A stretch of DNA of 64,000 nucleotides from Chryseobacterium sediminis (GTDB lineage: Bacteria; Bacteroidota; Bacteroidia; Flavobacteriales; Weeksellaceae): positions 620,001 through 684,000 of the forward strand of contig NZ_VUNZ01000002.1 in NCBI RefSeq assembly GCF_008386505.1, read 5' to 3'. The stretch's first letter is position 1; every line of letters starts with the position of its first letter. Below, piece by piece: positions 1 through 7,263 of this stretch. Position numbers and translations under genes: made by a program. Under the pieces are notes generated by a model, which saw nothing but the letters and a program-made list of their open reading frames with translations, was not told where the DNA came from and ran no database searches.

Positions 1-329
1 GCCTTTCTTGTCTTAAAAAGCTGGTGGATGCTGAGCCTACAAGGTTCTACAACTGGTATGCCTACTCAGAAGTTTTAATGTTGGTAGGAGAGTACGAAGA
101 TGCGGTAACTGTTTTGAATAGTGCCATAAAAAAGCATCACAGAGCAGAACTGTTTTATCAGTTGAGCAATTGTTTTTTCAATCTGAAAGATCAGGATAAA
201 GGAACAGAATCACTTCAGAAAGCATTAGACCTTGATCCGTCTTTAGTTAAGGATATGCAGAAAAAATATCCTTTCATTAAAGATGAAGTGAAAAAGGTTA
301 AGGCTACTAAAGTGAAGAAAAAGAACTAG
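1..329 (+). CDS. TPR-containing protein, C-terminal fragment
   Basis: The reading frame is open from the left edge (first full codon at base 3), so the 5' part lies outside the window. The visible part is about 108 residues of alternating amphipathic helices with the tetratricopeptide pattern (W/Y, G-x-Y-x-x-A, A-x-x-x-x-P), for example GEYEDAV followed by an ALDLDPS helix end. It closes with a lysine-rich tail. TPR domains are protein-interaction scaffolds; no partner can be named from this fragment. A GTG at 24 is an internal codon of the longer frame and not a believable start. A bidirectional hairpin terminator follows directly, and the next gene is convergent. Confidence 0.8.
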   Translation, partial: LSCLKKLVDAEPTRFYNWYAYSEVLMLVGEYEDAVTVLNSAIKKHHRAELFYQLSNCFFNLKDQDKGTESLQKALDLDPSLVKDMQKKYPFIKDEVKKVKATKVKKKN

Positions 330-350
330 ATTAATCTAAAAAATAATAGA

Positions 351-379
351 AAAACCTGCAGAAATGCAGGTTTTTTTTT
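351..379. terminator. Rho-independent terminator, bidirectional
   Basis: A CCTGCA / TGCAGG stem with a GAAA tetraloop is flanked by an A-run on the left and a T-run on the right. It sits between convergent genes and can serve both strands. Confidence 0.85.
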
Positions 380-1247
380 ATTGATAATTGTACTCGTAGA
401 TGAATTTATCAGGAGCACTTGTAGTGGGGTTTCCATTGATATCAAGAGATTGTCTGTCTTCTACAGAAGGATAACCTGCAGTATTAAATGTAGTGGTATA
501 TTTATGAGAAGTTGTTCCGGTTGCTGTTCCTCCGCCGGCTGGGGTATTGGTAAACTGTCCCTTATAGGAGCTTAAGCTATTCTTTATATTTGAAAACAAC
601 ATGCTTACCCCGTCGCTTTCATTTCCATTGAATATGATTTTATCAAAGCCTTTTACATTCTTGAAAGGATAGTTTTTATCCGTGTAAGTGTAGGTCTCAG
701 CTTCTGTGTAATTAACAGTGTTTCCATTTACAACTCCGGTTCCTGAGCCTACATTGCTTACCATATTTCCGTTGCTGTAGGTGAATACACTGTTGATTGT
801 GGAAGATCCCGCAGCCCCGGAATTCGTTTGTTTCTTTACACTGATCTCTGTAGTACTTGTGTAAGTATAAGTAAAAGTAACCGTGTTTTGTACTGTACCG
901 GTAAGAGAATATTCCTTAGTAATGGCAGAGGCCATACGACCGTTGGAATATCCGTATTCAACTGTGCTTTCAAGAACATTGTTTTCGTAATTTTTAATTC
1001 CGGTAACGTATTCATCGGTATAAGTGAACTCAATTCTTTGCCCATGATTAATGTTGTTAATCATGCTGATAATTTTGGTTCCGTTGTAGTTGATTTTCAT
1101 TACAATACCATCCATAATCATCTTTGTAGGAAGAATTACATTTTGATTGGAAGGGTCGCTGTTGTCAAAAGGAGCATCATCATCATGCGAAGAAGAACAC
1201 GAAAGTGTTAATAAGGCTATTGAGCCACAAAGTAGAATTTTTTTCAT
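378..1247 (-). CDS. Lipoprotein, YD/RHS-like beta-rich hypothetical
   Basis: Protein of 289 residues. The N-terminus is a lipoprotein signal (MKK, hydrophobic stretch, LTLSC lipobox with Cys at about 17) followed by Ser and Asp residues, so the mature protein is probably an outer-membrane lipoprotein. The body is rich in Thr, Tyr, Asn and Gly with alternating patterns such as EYGYSNGRM, FTYSNGNM and YTYTDKNYP. These resemble the short beta-hairpin repeats of Bacteroidota DUF4595/YD-like lipoproteins. No catalytic motif is seen and the function is unknown. It is a single gene with its own -7 element at 1267-1274 and a terminator directly after the stop. Confidence 0.8.
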   Translation of the reverse strand: MKKILLCGSIALLTLSCSSSHDDDAPFDNSDPSNQNVILPTKMIMDGIVMKINYNGTKIISMINNINHGQRIEFTYTDEYVTGIKNYENNVLESTVEYGYSNGRMASAITKEYSLTGTVQNTVTFTYTYTSTTEISVKKQTNSGAAGSSTINSVFTYSNGNMVSNVGSGTGVVNGNTVNYTEAETYTYTDKNYPFKNVKGFDKIIFNGNESDGVSMLFSNIKNSLSSYKGQFTNTPAGGGTATGTTSHKYTTTFNTAGYPSVEDRQSLDINGNPTTSAPDKFIYEYNYQ

Positions 1248-1266
1248 AGTTATAAGTTAAATCGGT

Positions 1267-1274
1267 CAAATATA
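1267..1274 (-). promoter_or_regulatory. Putative -7 promoter element of the lipoprotein gene
   Basis: Minus-strand TATATTTG matches the flavobacterial -7 consensus TAnnTTTG and lies 20 nt upstream of the ATG at 1247. No clear -33 TTG is seen at the expected distance. Confidence 0.5.
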
Positions 1275-1294
1275 ATTTAATTTATAATATGATT

Positions 1295-2173
1295 TTATTT
1301 TTTTGGATTTGTTCTTAAGAATAGAAGTCCGGCAATAATAATTCCAGCTCCTATAAACTGTAAATAAGTCAGTTTTTCACCATCTAAAATTCCCCATATA
1401 ATAGCAACAATAGGCATTACTAAAGTAACCGTTGATGCAAAAAGAGGAGTGGAAACTTTCAGCAAACGATAATTCATCATCATCGCCAGTCCGGTTCCGA
1501 AAATAGATAAAAGGCTCACAAACATAAGACCGAGCAGATTGTCTTTAGAAAAACTGAATTCCGAAAAGAATCCGGTGCTTGTCAATGCAATAATGGATGG
1601 AAATAATAGAACAAATGAGAAAACAAAAGCAGATAAAACCGTGGAAGAAACTTCCATAAGCTTTGATTTGACGGTTGTTGTACTCAGAGCATAGCATAAA
1701 GTAGCCAATAATAACAGTAAAATCGGAATCATTTTTAATTCTCCGCTGTCACCCCCTCCGAATGCAAGAATACAAACTCCGGTGAAGCTTATAAATGTCC
1801 CAATAATCTGTTTTTTGGTTGTTTCAAACTTCCATACCAATGCTCCTACAATAATCACAAAAATAGGCATCATAGAGTTGATGATTCCCGCAATGCTGCT
1901 GCTCACTTCGGTTTCTGCAATGGGAAAGAGGAACATCGGAATAAAATTTCCGGTAAAAGCAGCCAGAATTAACCATTTCAGATGTTTTTTAGGAAAAAGC
2001 TTATAATTGGAAATAGCAACCGGAAGTAAAATAATTCCGGCAATAAGAACTCTTAAAGATCCTACCTGGAAAGGATTAAAATGCTCCAGAGATTTTTTGA
2101 TCAAAATAAAGGATGATCCCCAGATAATACTCAGAATAATCAGAAGAACCCATTTTTCTTTATCCGCGTTCAT
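1295..2173 (-). CDS. EamA/DMT-family permease
   Basis: Protein of 292 residues made almost entirely of about ten hydrophobic segments. It has the two-fold EamA repeat typical of drug/metabolite transporters: an N-terminal IIWGSSFILIKKSL signature, and a second repeat with a GEKLTYLQFIGAGIIIAG ending. It is an inner-membrane permease whose substrate cannot be inferred. The ATG at 2173 overlaps the end of the upstream aat gene by 14 bases, so the two are probably co-transcribed and translationally coupled. The length is normal for the family. Confidence 0.88.
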   Translation of the reverse strand: MNADKEKWVLLIILSIIWGSSFILIKKSLEHFNPFQVGSLRVLIAGIILLPVAISNYKLFPKKHLKWLILAAFTGNFIPMFLFPIAETEVSSSIAGIINSMMPIFVIIVGALVWKFETTKKQIIGTFISFTGVCILAFGGGDSGELKMIPILLLLLATLCYALSTTTVKSKLMEVSSTVLSAFVFSFVLLFPSIIALTSTGFFSEFSFSKDNLLGLMFVSLLSIFGTGLAMMMNYRLLKVSTPLFASTVTLVMPIVAIIWGILDGEKLTYLQFIGAGIIIAGLLFLRTNPKK

Positions 2174-2813
2174 TATTTTCGTGTAAAATTTTTAAAAACT
2201 CTTTTTTAGGAATCATTTTAGCACCCAGGCTTTCGAGGTGCTCTGTATGAGATTGACAATCAATTAATTCGATGTTATTTTTGTTGCTCTCTACAAAATG
2301 TATAAAACCTGCTTTGGAAGCATTGCTCACTGTAGCAAACATACTTTCTCCACAAAAAACATTTCCAATCTGCAATCCGTAAAAACCACCTACAAGCTCT
2401 TCATCCTGCCACACTTCAATACTTTTGGCAAGGCCGTATTCATGAAGCTGGATAAAAGTGTTCATCAGCTCATCAGACAGCCATGTTCCGGACTGGCCTT
2501 TTCTGGTTGCCTTTTGACAGTTCCTGATCACTTCCCTAAAGTTCTTATTCTCTGAAAAAGTAAAAACATTTCTGTTTAAAATCTTTCTCATTGATTTTGA
2601 GACTTTTAACTCTTCCGGAACAAGAACAAATCTTGGGTCAGGACACCACCATAGAATTTCTTCTCCGGGATTGTACCAGGGGAAGATCCCCAGCTGATAC
2701 GCAAACCAAATGCGCTCTACAGACAAGTCGCCTCCAAAAGCAATTACTCCTTCATGACCGTCATACAGCTCAGGGTCAGGAAATGAAATCTCTTTTTCGT
2801 CTAATCGAACCAT
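2160..2813 (-). CDS. aat: Leucyl/phenylalanyl-tRNA--protein transferase
   Basis: Protein of 217 residues that transfers Leu or Phe from charged tRNA to N-terminal Lys/Arg of proteins, which makes N-degrons for ClpS/ClpAP (N-end rule, cytoplasm). Family hallmarks are visible: FPDPELYDGHEGVIAFGG near the start, GIFPWYNPGEEILWWCPDPR (residues about 43-62), then SGTWLSDELMNTF and GGFYGLQIGNVFCGESMF in the GNAT-like transferase domain. Length and start are normal for the family. It is the first gene of a two-gene unit with the downstream DMT permease (14-base overlap). A terminator for the gene upstream lies at 2817-2850. Confidence 0.95.
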   Translation of the reverse strand: MVRLDEKEISFPDPELYDGHEGVIAFGGDLSVERIWFAYQLGIFPWYNPGEEILWWCPDPRFVLVPEELKVSKSMRKILNRNVFTFSENKNFREVIRNCQKATRKGQSGTWLSDELMNTFIQLHEYGLAKSIEVWQDEELVGGFYGLQIGNVFCGESMFATVSNASKAGFIHFVESNKNNIELIDCQSHTEHLESLGAKMIPKKEFLKILHENNERG

Positions 2814-2816
2814 GCT

Positions 2817-2850
2817 TAGAAAAAAAATCCCACTTCAAAAAGCAGGATTT
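2817..2850 (-). terminator. Rho-independent terminator after the DUF3127 gene
   Basis: On the minus strand an imperfect 11-bp stem (AAATCCTGCTT / AAGTGGGATTT) with a short loop is followed by a run of T residues, just after the stop at 2874. Confidence 0.7.
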
Positions 2851-2873
2851 ATATTTGATCTTATATTCTTTAA

Positions 2874-3251
2874 TTAAAAAGGTAAATCATCATCATCATC
2901 TCCGGCAAACGGATTTTCGTTTGAAACTGGAGTTGCAGACTGCTGAGACATTGCCTGAGTAGGTTCTGAAGCATTTTCAGAAACTTTCTCTACTCTCCAC
3001 CCTGTAATAGAGTTGAAGTATTTAGTTTCACCTTGAGGAGAAACCCATTCTCTACCTCTGATATTGATTCCTACCTTTACGTTTTCTCCTTCTCTAAGGT
3101 TATCTAATAAACTGATTTTATCAGATAAAAATTCTATGTTTATCGGCTGTGGATACTGTTCTTGAGTTAAAATAACCATTTCTCTTTTTTGAAACCCGCT
3201 CGCAAATGTTTGAGCATCAAAAAGTTTCTTTACCGTTCCTTGTAATTCCAT
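2874..3251 (-). CDS. DUF3127 OB-like protein with SSB-type acidic tail
   Basis: Protein of 125 residues of the Bacteroidota DUF3127 family. The start is set at the ATG at 3251 (MELQGTVKKLFD), because the longer open frame would run through the tRNA promoter at 3350-3379. The N-terminal 85 residues are beta-rich (GTVKKLF, REMVILTQ, GENVKVGINIRGREW, YFNSITGWRVE), which suits a small OB fold. A Ser/Gln/Pro-rich linker leads to the C-terminus NPFAGDDDDDLPF. That end is the same kind of acidic Asp-Leu-Pro-Phe tip that bacterial single-strand DNA-binding proteins use to recruit RecO, PriA, ExoI and others. A DNA replication or repair role is an inference; the function is not established. Confidence 0.85.
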   Translation of the reverse strand: MELQGTVKKLFDAQTFASGFQKREMVILTQEQYPQPINIEFLSDKISLLDNLREGENVKVGINIRGREWVSPQGETKYFNSITGWRVEKVSENASEPTQAMSQQSATPVSNENPFAGDDDDDLPF

Positions 3252-3349
3252 ATCGTAAATATTAACGATGTAAAAGTAAGAAAATGAAATGTAATAAAAG
3301 GTGCCGTGAAAAAAAAATGTAGAAATTTTAATTTTTTTTCCTGAAAAGT

Positions 3350-3379
3350 TTGGTAGTAAAGGAAATTGCCCTATATTTG
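3350..3379 (+). promoter_or_regulatory. Promoter of the first tRNA cluster
   Basis: TTG at 3350-3352, a 19-nt spacer, then TATATTTG at 3372-3379 match the flavobacterial -33/-7 consensus (TTG-N19-TAnnTTTG). The first tRNA starts 51 nt downstream. Confidence 0.8.
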
Positions 3380-3429
3380 CACTCACAAAAACGAAGCAAG
3401 CTCTTTAAAATTTACAATATAAAAAACCA

Positions 3430-3511
3430 GCGGATGTGGTGTAATTGGTAGCCACGCCAGACTTAGGATCTGGTGCCGTGAGGCGTGGGGGTTCGAGTCC
3501 CTTCATCCGCA
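3430..3511 (+). tRNA. tRNA-Leu (anticodon TAG), copy 1
   Basis: Acceptor arms GCGGATG / CATCCGC with discriminator A3511. The anticodon stem CCAGA/TCTGG holds loop CTTAGGA with TAG at 3464-3466. There is a long variable arm (class II) and a GTTCGAGTC T-loop. The 3' CCA is not encoded (ACT follows). Confidence 0.95.
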
Positions 3512-3515
3512 CTAT

Positions 3516-3588
3516 GCGAAAATAGCTCAGCTGGTAGAGCACAACCTTGCCAAGGTTGGGGTCGCGGGTTCGAATCCCGTTTTTCGCT
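3516..3588 (+). tRNA. tRNA-Gly (anticodon GCC), copy 1
   Basis: Acceptor arms GCGAAAA / TTTTCGC pair perfectly, with discriminator T3588. The anticodon loop TTGCCAA carries GCC. The encoded trinucleotide CCA follows directly at 3589-3591, unlike the two flanking leucine tRNAs. Confidence 0.96.
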
Positions 3589-3597
3589 CCACACCAT

Positions 3598-3681
3598 GCC
3601 CTGGTGGTGGAACTGGTAGACACGCAGGACTTAAAATCCTGTGTCCGCAAGGACGTACGGGTTCAAGTCCCGTCTGGGGTA
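3598..3681 (+). tRNA. tRNA-Leu (anticodon TAA), copy 1
   Basis: Acceptor arms GCCCTGG / CTGGGGT pair with G-T wobbles at several positions, discriminator A3681. The anticodon loop CTTAAAA carries TAA. The long variable arm is typical of tRNA-Leu. No CCA is encoded. Confidence 0.93.
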
Positions 3682-3686
3682 CAAGA

Positions 3687-3717
3687 CCCTCTGTAATATC
3701 TTACGGAGGGTTTTTTG
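3687..3717 (+). terminator. Terminator of tRNA cluster 1
   Basis: A 10-bp stem CCCTCTGTAA / TTACGGAGGG (one T-G wobble) with a TATC loop is followed by TTTTTTG. Confidence 0.9.
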
Positions 3718-3754
3718 TTTTAATAGAGAGTGTTCTTTAAATAAAAAAAAATCT

Positions 3755-3762
3755 TATATTTG
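3755..3762 (+). promoter_or_regulatory. Putative -7 element of tRNA cluster 2
   Basis: TATATTTG matches TAnnTTTG exactly and lies 43 nt before the first tRNA, a layout like that of cluster 1. The -33 position (about 3733) reads TTC instead of TTG, so this promoter is probably weaker. Confidence 0.6.
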
Positions 3763-3805
3763 TAAGAAATATAGCCTGAATCTGTGAATTCAGATCAGCA
3801 AACCA

Positions 3806-3887
3806 GCGGATGTGGTGTAATTGGTAGCCACGCCAGACTTAGGATCTGGTGCCGTGAGGCGTGGGGGTTCGAGTCCCTTCATCCGCA
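3806..3887 (+). tRNA. tRNA-Leu (anticodon TAG), copy 2
   Basis: Identical to the copy at 3430-3511: same acceptor arms, TAG anticodon, variable arm and discriminator A. No encoded CCA. Confidence 0.95.
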
Positions 3888-3891
3888 CTAT

Positions 3892-3964
3892 TCTAAAATA
3901 GCTCAGCTGGTAGAGCACAACCTTGCCAAGGTTGGGGTCGCGGGTTCGAATCCCGTTTTTCGCT
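3892..3964 (+). pseudogene. Degenerate tRNA-Gly (GCC), copy 2
   Basis: It matches the tRNA-Gly at 3516-3588 except at the 5' acceptor arm, which reads TCTAAAA where copy 1 has GCGAAAA. The 3' arm is still TTTTCGC, so positions 1 and 3 become T-C and T-C mismatches and G1-C72, a glycine identity pair, is lost. The D arm, anticodon GCC, T arm, discriminator T and encoded CCA (3965-3967) are intact. It is probably poorly processed or charged. A sequencing error is possible but would need two separate substitutions. Confidence 0.75.
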
Positions 3965-3973
3965 CCACACCAT

Positions 3974-4057
3974 GCCCTGGTGGTGGAACTGGTAGACACG
4001 CAGGACTTAAAATCCTGTGTCCGCAAGGACGTACGGGTTCAAGTCCCGTCTGGGGTA
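3974..4057 (+). tRNA. tRNA-Leu (anticodon TAA), copy 2
   Basis: Identical to the copy at 3598-3681, with anticodon TAA and a class II variable arm. No encoded CCA. Confidence 0.93.
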
Positions 4058-4061
4058 CAAG

Positions 4062-4096
4062 TCCCTCTGTAATCTGATTACGGAGGGATTTTTGTT
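4062..4096 (+). terminator. Terminator of tRNA cluster 2
   Basis: A 12-bp stem TCCCTCTGTAAT / ATTACGGAGGGA with a CTG loop is followed by TTTTTGTTTT. The stem differs from that of cluster 1 but shares its core. Confidence 0.9.
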
Positions 4097-4200
4097 TTAG
4101 AATAGCTCTGAAAATTCGGCCTCCCTTTTTCAAGTATAATCTCCTATTTAACATTTCTAAAATAATCTCTCAAAAAAGAAAGACTTGAGGTGTCTTTTGG

Positions 4201-4208
4201 TACATTTG
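4201..4208 (+). promoter_or_regulatory. Putative -7 element
   Basis: TACATTTG matches TAnnTTTG and lies 21 nt before the ATG at 4230. Its position shows that the longer frame starting at 4185 is not the real start. No -33 TTG is seen at 19-21 nt. Confidence 0.55.
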
Positions 4209-4229
4209 CTTCAGAAAAATAAAACAACC

Positions 4230-4934
4230 ATGAAATTATTAAATACCATTTTAGCTGTTACAATGATAACTGCTTCTCATCGCTTGTTCTCACAGACATC
4301 CAGCGAAAGCAAAGCCAAAGAAATTATAGAAAAAGCCATCCAGGCAGAAGGAGGAAAAAAACTTCTGAGCAGTATAAAAACGCTTTATTCCAAATCTGAA
4401 ACGGTAATGGACGGACGAAATGTGTATTGGATTACCAAAGAAATGGTTCCTAATAAAGGAAGTTTTGAAATTGAATATCAGGGAAGAATTGTTTACAAAT
4501 CATGGTTTGATGGCAAAACTGGTTATGAGCTGGTCAACGGAGAGAGAAAATTGGCTGATCCCGCTGAGTTTAAAGATAAAGCAGACAGAAAGTACATTAT
4601 TAATGAACTTGCCTATATAGATCCCAAATTGTATAAGATTGAACTTATTGAAGAAAACCCGGATAAGATCTATTATAAAATAAAAGCAACCTATGTAACG
4701 GGAAAAGTGACTTATCTGTATTACGATGTAAAGTCATTCTTTCTAAGCAAAGAAGAAACGGTGGAAAATGGTGAAAAGAATACGTTCTCTACGGTTTTGC
4801 AAAGTGATTATAAAAAATTCGGGGATCTTTGGTATGCTACCAAATCTACTTTTGTTTCTGAAGATGGAAATCAGGAAGCAACCCTTGTAGATTTGTACTA
4901 TAATAAAAATATTGAGGATAAAGATTTTAAATAA
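4230..4934 (+). CDS. Secreted LolA-like protein of unknown function
   Basis: Protein of 234 residues with a Sec signal peptide (MKLLNTILAVTMI..., probable cleavage after FSQ at about residue 22). The mature part resembles periplasmic LolA/LolB-like 'outer membrane lipoprotein-sorting' proteins of Bacteroidota: an N-terminal helix EIIEKAIQAEGGKKLLSSIKT is followed by a half-barrel of beta strands (GSFEIEYQGRIVYKSWFDG, YYKIKATYVTGKVTYLYYD, EATLVDLYYNKN). The start is the ATG at 4230, which fits the promoter and the signal peptide. It is a single gene with a strong terminator after it. The ligand is unknown. Confidence 0.7.
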   Translation: MKLLNTILAVTMITASHRLFSQTSSESKAKEIIEKAIQAEGGKKLLSSIKTLYSKSETVMDGRNVYWITKEMVPNKGSFEIEYQGRIVYKSWFDGKTGYELVNGERKLADPAEFKDKADRKYIINELAYIDPKLYKIELIEENPDKIYYKIKATYVTGKVTYLYYDVKSFFLSKEETVENGEKNTFSTVLQSDYKKFGDLWYATKSTFVSEDGNQEATLVDLYYNKNIEDKDFK

Positions 4935-4953
4935 TTGATTTACAATCATTCAG

Positions 4954-5002
4954 ACTAATACGAAATCCTTTGTAAATGCACTACAAAGGGTTTCGTATTA
5001 GT
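4954..5002 (+). terminator. Long hairpin after the LolA-like gene
   Basis: A 21-bp stem from ACTAATACGAAATCCTTTGTA to its complement (one wobble) has a 7-nt loop. The T-run is poor on the plus strand; it may act as a bidirectional barrier together with the next hairpin. Confidence 0.7.
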
Positions 5003-5037
5003 AAAATAAAAAACCGTTCCACAACTTGTGAAACGGT
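5003..5037 (-). terminator. Terminator of the lanthipeptide operon
   Basis: On the minus strand the stem ACCGTTTCACAAGTTGTGGAACGGT runs into TTTTTTATTTT. It lies 22 bp after the stop of the exporter gene and marks the 3' end of the lan operon. Confidence 0.85.
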
Positions 5038-5058
5038 CAAAAATATATTGAGAGGTGA

Positions 5059-7263
5059 TTAGTTGCCTAATTCAAGCTGATTTTTTACAAGACTATAATA
5101 ATCTGCTTTTCTGCTGACAAGCTCCTGATGGTTTCCTTTTTCAACTACAGCTCCGTTTTTCAGGACAATAATCTGATCTGCATTTTTTACGGTGCTTAGA
5201 CGGTGTGCTACGATGATTACGGTTTTTCCTTTGAAGAATTCCTGAAGGTTATCATGAATGATCTTTTCATTTTCAGCATCCAGAGCAGAAGTTGCTTCAT
5301 CAAACAGGATAAAATGAGGGTTTTTATACACTGCTCTTGCAATAAGAACTCTTTGTTTTTGTCCTCCGGAAATTCCGTTGCCGGCAGCGCCTATTTTTGT
5401 ACTGTATCCCAATGGAAGATTATCAATGAAAGAAGAAATGTTGGCTACTCTTACTGCATTTTCCATTTTTCTGGTGTTGATCTCTACTTCGCTGGTGGCA
5501 ATATTTCTTTCAATGGTGTCTGAGAAAATAAATCCGTCCTGCATTACCACTCCATAGTTTTCTCTGATGCTTTTCGGGGATAGGGTAAGAATATCGTCTT
5601 CGTTATAATGAATGGTACCCTGTGTAGGATTGTAGAACTTAAGTAACAGCTTCATTAAAGTAGTTTTTCCGCTTCCGCTGGCTCCTACAATAGCGGTGAC
5701 TTTACCTTCAGGGATGAACAGATTGACATCTTTTAAAACAAACTGAGATTTTGGTCCTTCATATTGGAAAGAGACATTATTTAAAGTTATTCCTCTTTCT
5801 TCTTCTGAATGTGTATTACTGAGTTCAAGGGCTTTCATACCTTCTTTTTCCTCTTCTTCATGGTTCTGAACTTCATTTAATCTTGAAAGACTCAGCTTTG
5901 CATCCTGTAAAGAACGGAAGAAGGAAATCATTTGATTCACAGGAGAGTTCAGCTGTCCGATGATGTAAGATATTGCCAATAGCTCTCCGATGGTCATATT
6001 TCCTTTTACAACCTGTAATGCGGCAAAGAAAGTAACAAAAATGTTTTTTAACTGATTAAGAAATTCAAAGCCTGAAAACTGATACTGATCTACTTTTAAG
6101 ATACGAAAAGTGGTTTTGAAAAGTTTATTTTGAATACCTTCCCACTCCTGTCTTTTATAGTCTTCAAATTGGTTTAACTTCATTTCAGAAACCCCGTTCA
6201 GGATTTCATAAACACTTTCCTGGCTCTGTCCTTTTTCTCTGAATCTGTAATAGTCCAGGATTTCTCTTTTCTTAAGCCAATACTGAGCCCAAACAAGTGA
6301 TAATGCAGTAAGAGATGAGTAAATAAGCACGATTGTAACATTATAATACCAAAGCACTCCAAAAAATACAAGAAAAGTAACCATAGAGAAGAAAGTCATA
6401 AGGCTCTGAGAAGTAAGAAAATCTTCTATTCTTTCGTTATCCTGAATTCTCTGGGTAAAGTCTCCCTTCATTTTGGTATCAAAAAAGCCCATTGGAAGGA
6501 GAAGCATCTTCTTCAGGAAGTCTGAAATAATGGAAATACTAATTCTGGTCCCGATATAAAGCATCAGCCAGTTTCTGAGAATTTCTATGGTAATACTTCC
6601 TAAGTATAAAACAACCTGAGAGACAAGAATGATCGTAATCAAATCTACATCTTTTGTGTTAACTCCTTTATCTATAAGGGTTTGTGTAAGGAATGGGAAG
6701 ACAAGGCTCAGGCAGCTTCCGATAAGAAGCATACCAGACAAAAAGAGGAATTTGTTTTTATGTTCTTTGAAATATTTCATGGCAAAAGAAATACTCAATT
6801 TGTCTTCTTCCGGGAAAGTCTGCTGATAAAAACTGTTGGTAGGGCTTACGAAAAGAGCGATCCCGGTTTCTCCGTCTGACAACCAGCTTTTAAGAAAGTC
6901 TTTTTCGCTTAGCCAGATCATTCCATGGCTTGGATCAGCTATTTTATAGCGTTTTTTTCCTGAAATAAGGCTTTTCTTTACATCAAGAAGCACTACGAAA
7001 TGGTTTTTATTCCAGTGAAGAATGCAAGGCAGGCTGCCATTTTCATCCAGGGTCTGTAATGTGAGTTTGGCTGGATAGGTTTCAAATCCAATATCTTCAC
7101 ACAGTTCACTGATACTGAGTAAGCTAACTCCTTCTCTGGATAGATTAGCATTTTCTTTTAAAAAGTGTAACGGAATCTGCTTACCAAAGTAGGAAGCCAC
7201 CATTGCGATACATGCAGGACCGCAGTCCATTTGGTCGTGTTGAGGGATAAATTTTAGCTTCAT
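5059..7263 (-). CDS. lanT: C39-peptidase ABC exporter (bacteriocin processing)
   Basis: Protein of 734 residues that cuts double-glycine leaders and exports the core peptide across the inner membrane. Residues 1-140 are a C39 peptidase with oxyanion Gln8, catalytic Cys14 in QMDCGPAC, His88 in HWNKNHFVV and Asp110 in IADPSHG. A six-helix ABC transmembrane domain spans about 155-440. The ATPase domain follows with Walker A GASGSGKTT, signature SGGQKQR, Walker B ILFDEATSALD and the H-loop AHRLST. The start overlaps the lanB stop by 4 bases (ATGA). The four precursors upstream carry LKGG leader ends, which fits its specificity. It is the last gene of the operon. Confidence 0.95.
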   Translation of the reverse strand: MKLKFIPQHDQMDCGPACIAMVASYFGKQIPLHFLKENANLSREGVSLLSISELCEDIGFETYPAKLTLQTLDENGSLPCILHWNKNHFVVLLDVKKSLISGKKRYKIADPSHGMIWLSEKDFLKSWLSDGETGIALFVSPTNSFYQQTFPEEDKLSISFAMKYFKEHKNKFLFLSGMLLIGSCLSLVFPFLTQTLIDKGVNTKDVDLITIILVSQVVLYLGSITIEILRNWLMLYIGTRISISIISDFLKKMLLLPMGFFDTKMKGDFTQRIQDNERIEDFLTSQSLMTFFSMVTFLVFFGVLWYYNVTIVLIYSSLTALSLVWAQYWLKKREILDYYRFREKGQSQESVYEILNGVSEMKLNQFEDYKRQEWEGIQNKLFKTTFRILKVDQYQFSGFEFLNQLKNIFVTFFAALQVVKGNMTIGELLAISYIIGQLNSPVNQMISFFRSLQDAKLSLSRLNEVQNHEEEEKEGMKALELSNTHSEEERGITLNNVSFQYEGPKSQFVLKDVNLFIPEGKVTAIVGASGSGKTTLMKLLLKFYNPTQGTIHYNEDDILTLSPKSIRENYGVVMQDGFIFSDTIERNIATSEVEINTRKMENAVRVANISSFIDNLPLGYSTKIGAAGNGISGGQKQRVLIARAVYKNPHFILFDEATSALDAENEKIIHDNLQEFFKGKTVIIVAHRLSTVKNADQIIVLKNGAVVEKGNHQELVSRKADYYSLVKNQLELGN

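Larger units (their letters stand above)
3424..4072 (+). repeat. Tandem duplication of a three-tRNA cluster
   Basis: Bases 3424-3696 recur at 3800-4072 (offset 376) with only a few differences. Each copy carries tRNA-Leu(TAG), tRNA-Gly(GCC) and tRNA-Leu(TAA), and each has its own promoter-like -7 element and terminator. The spacer between the copies (about 3697-3799) is not duplicated in sequence beyond those signals. Confidence 0.95.

Noticed and set aside
3405..4154. Open frames of 78-97 codons on both strands across the tRNA clusters
   Set aside because: They are frames through tRNA genes; the tRNA structures explain the sequence fully.
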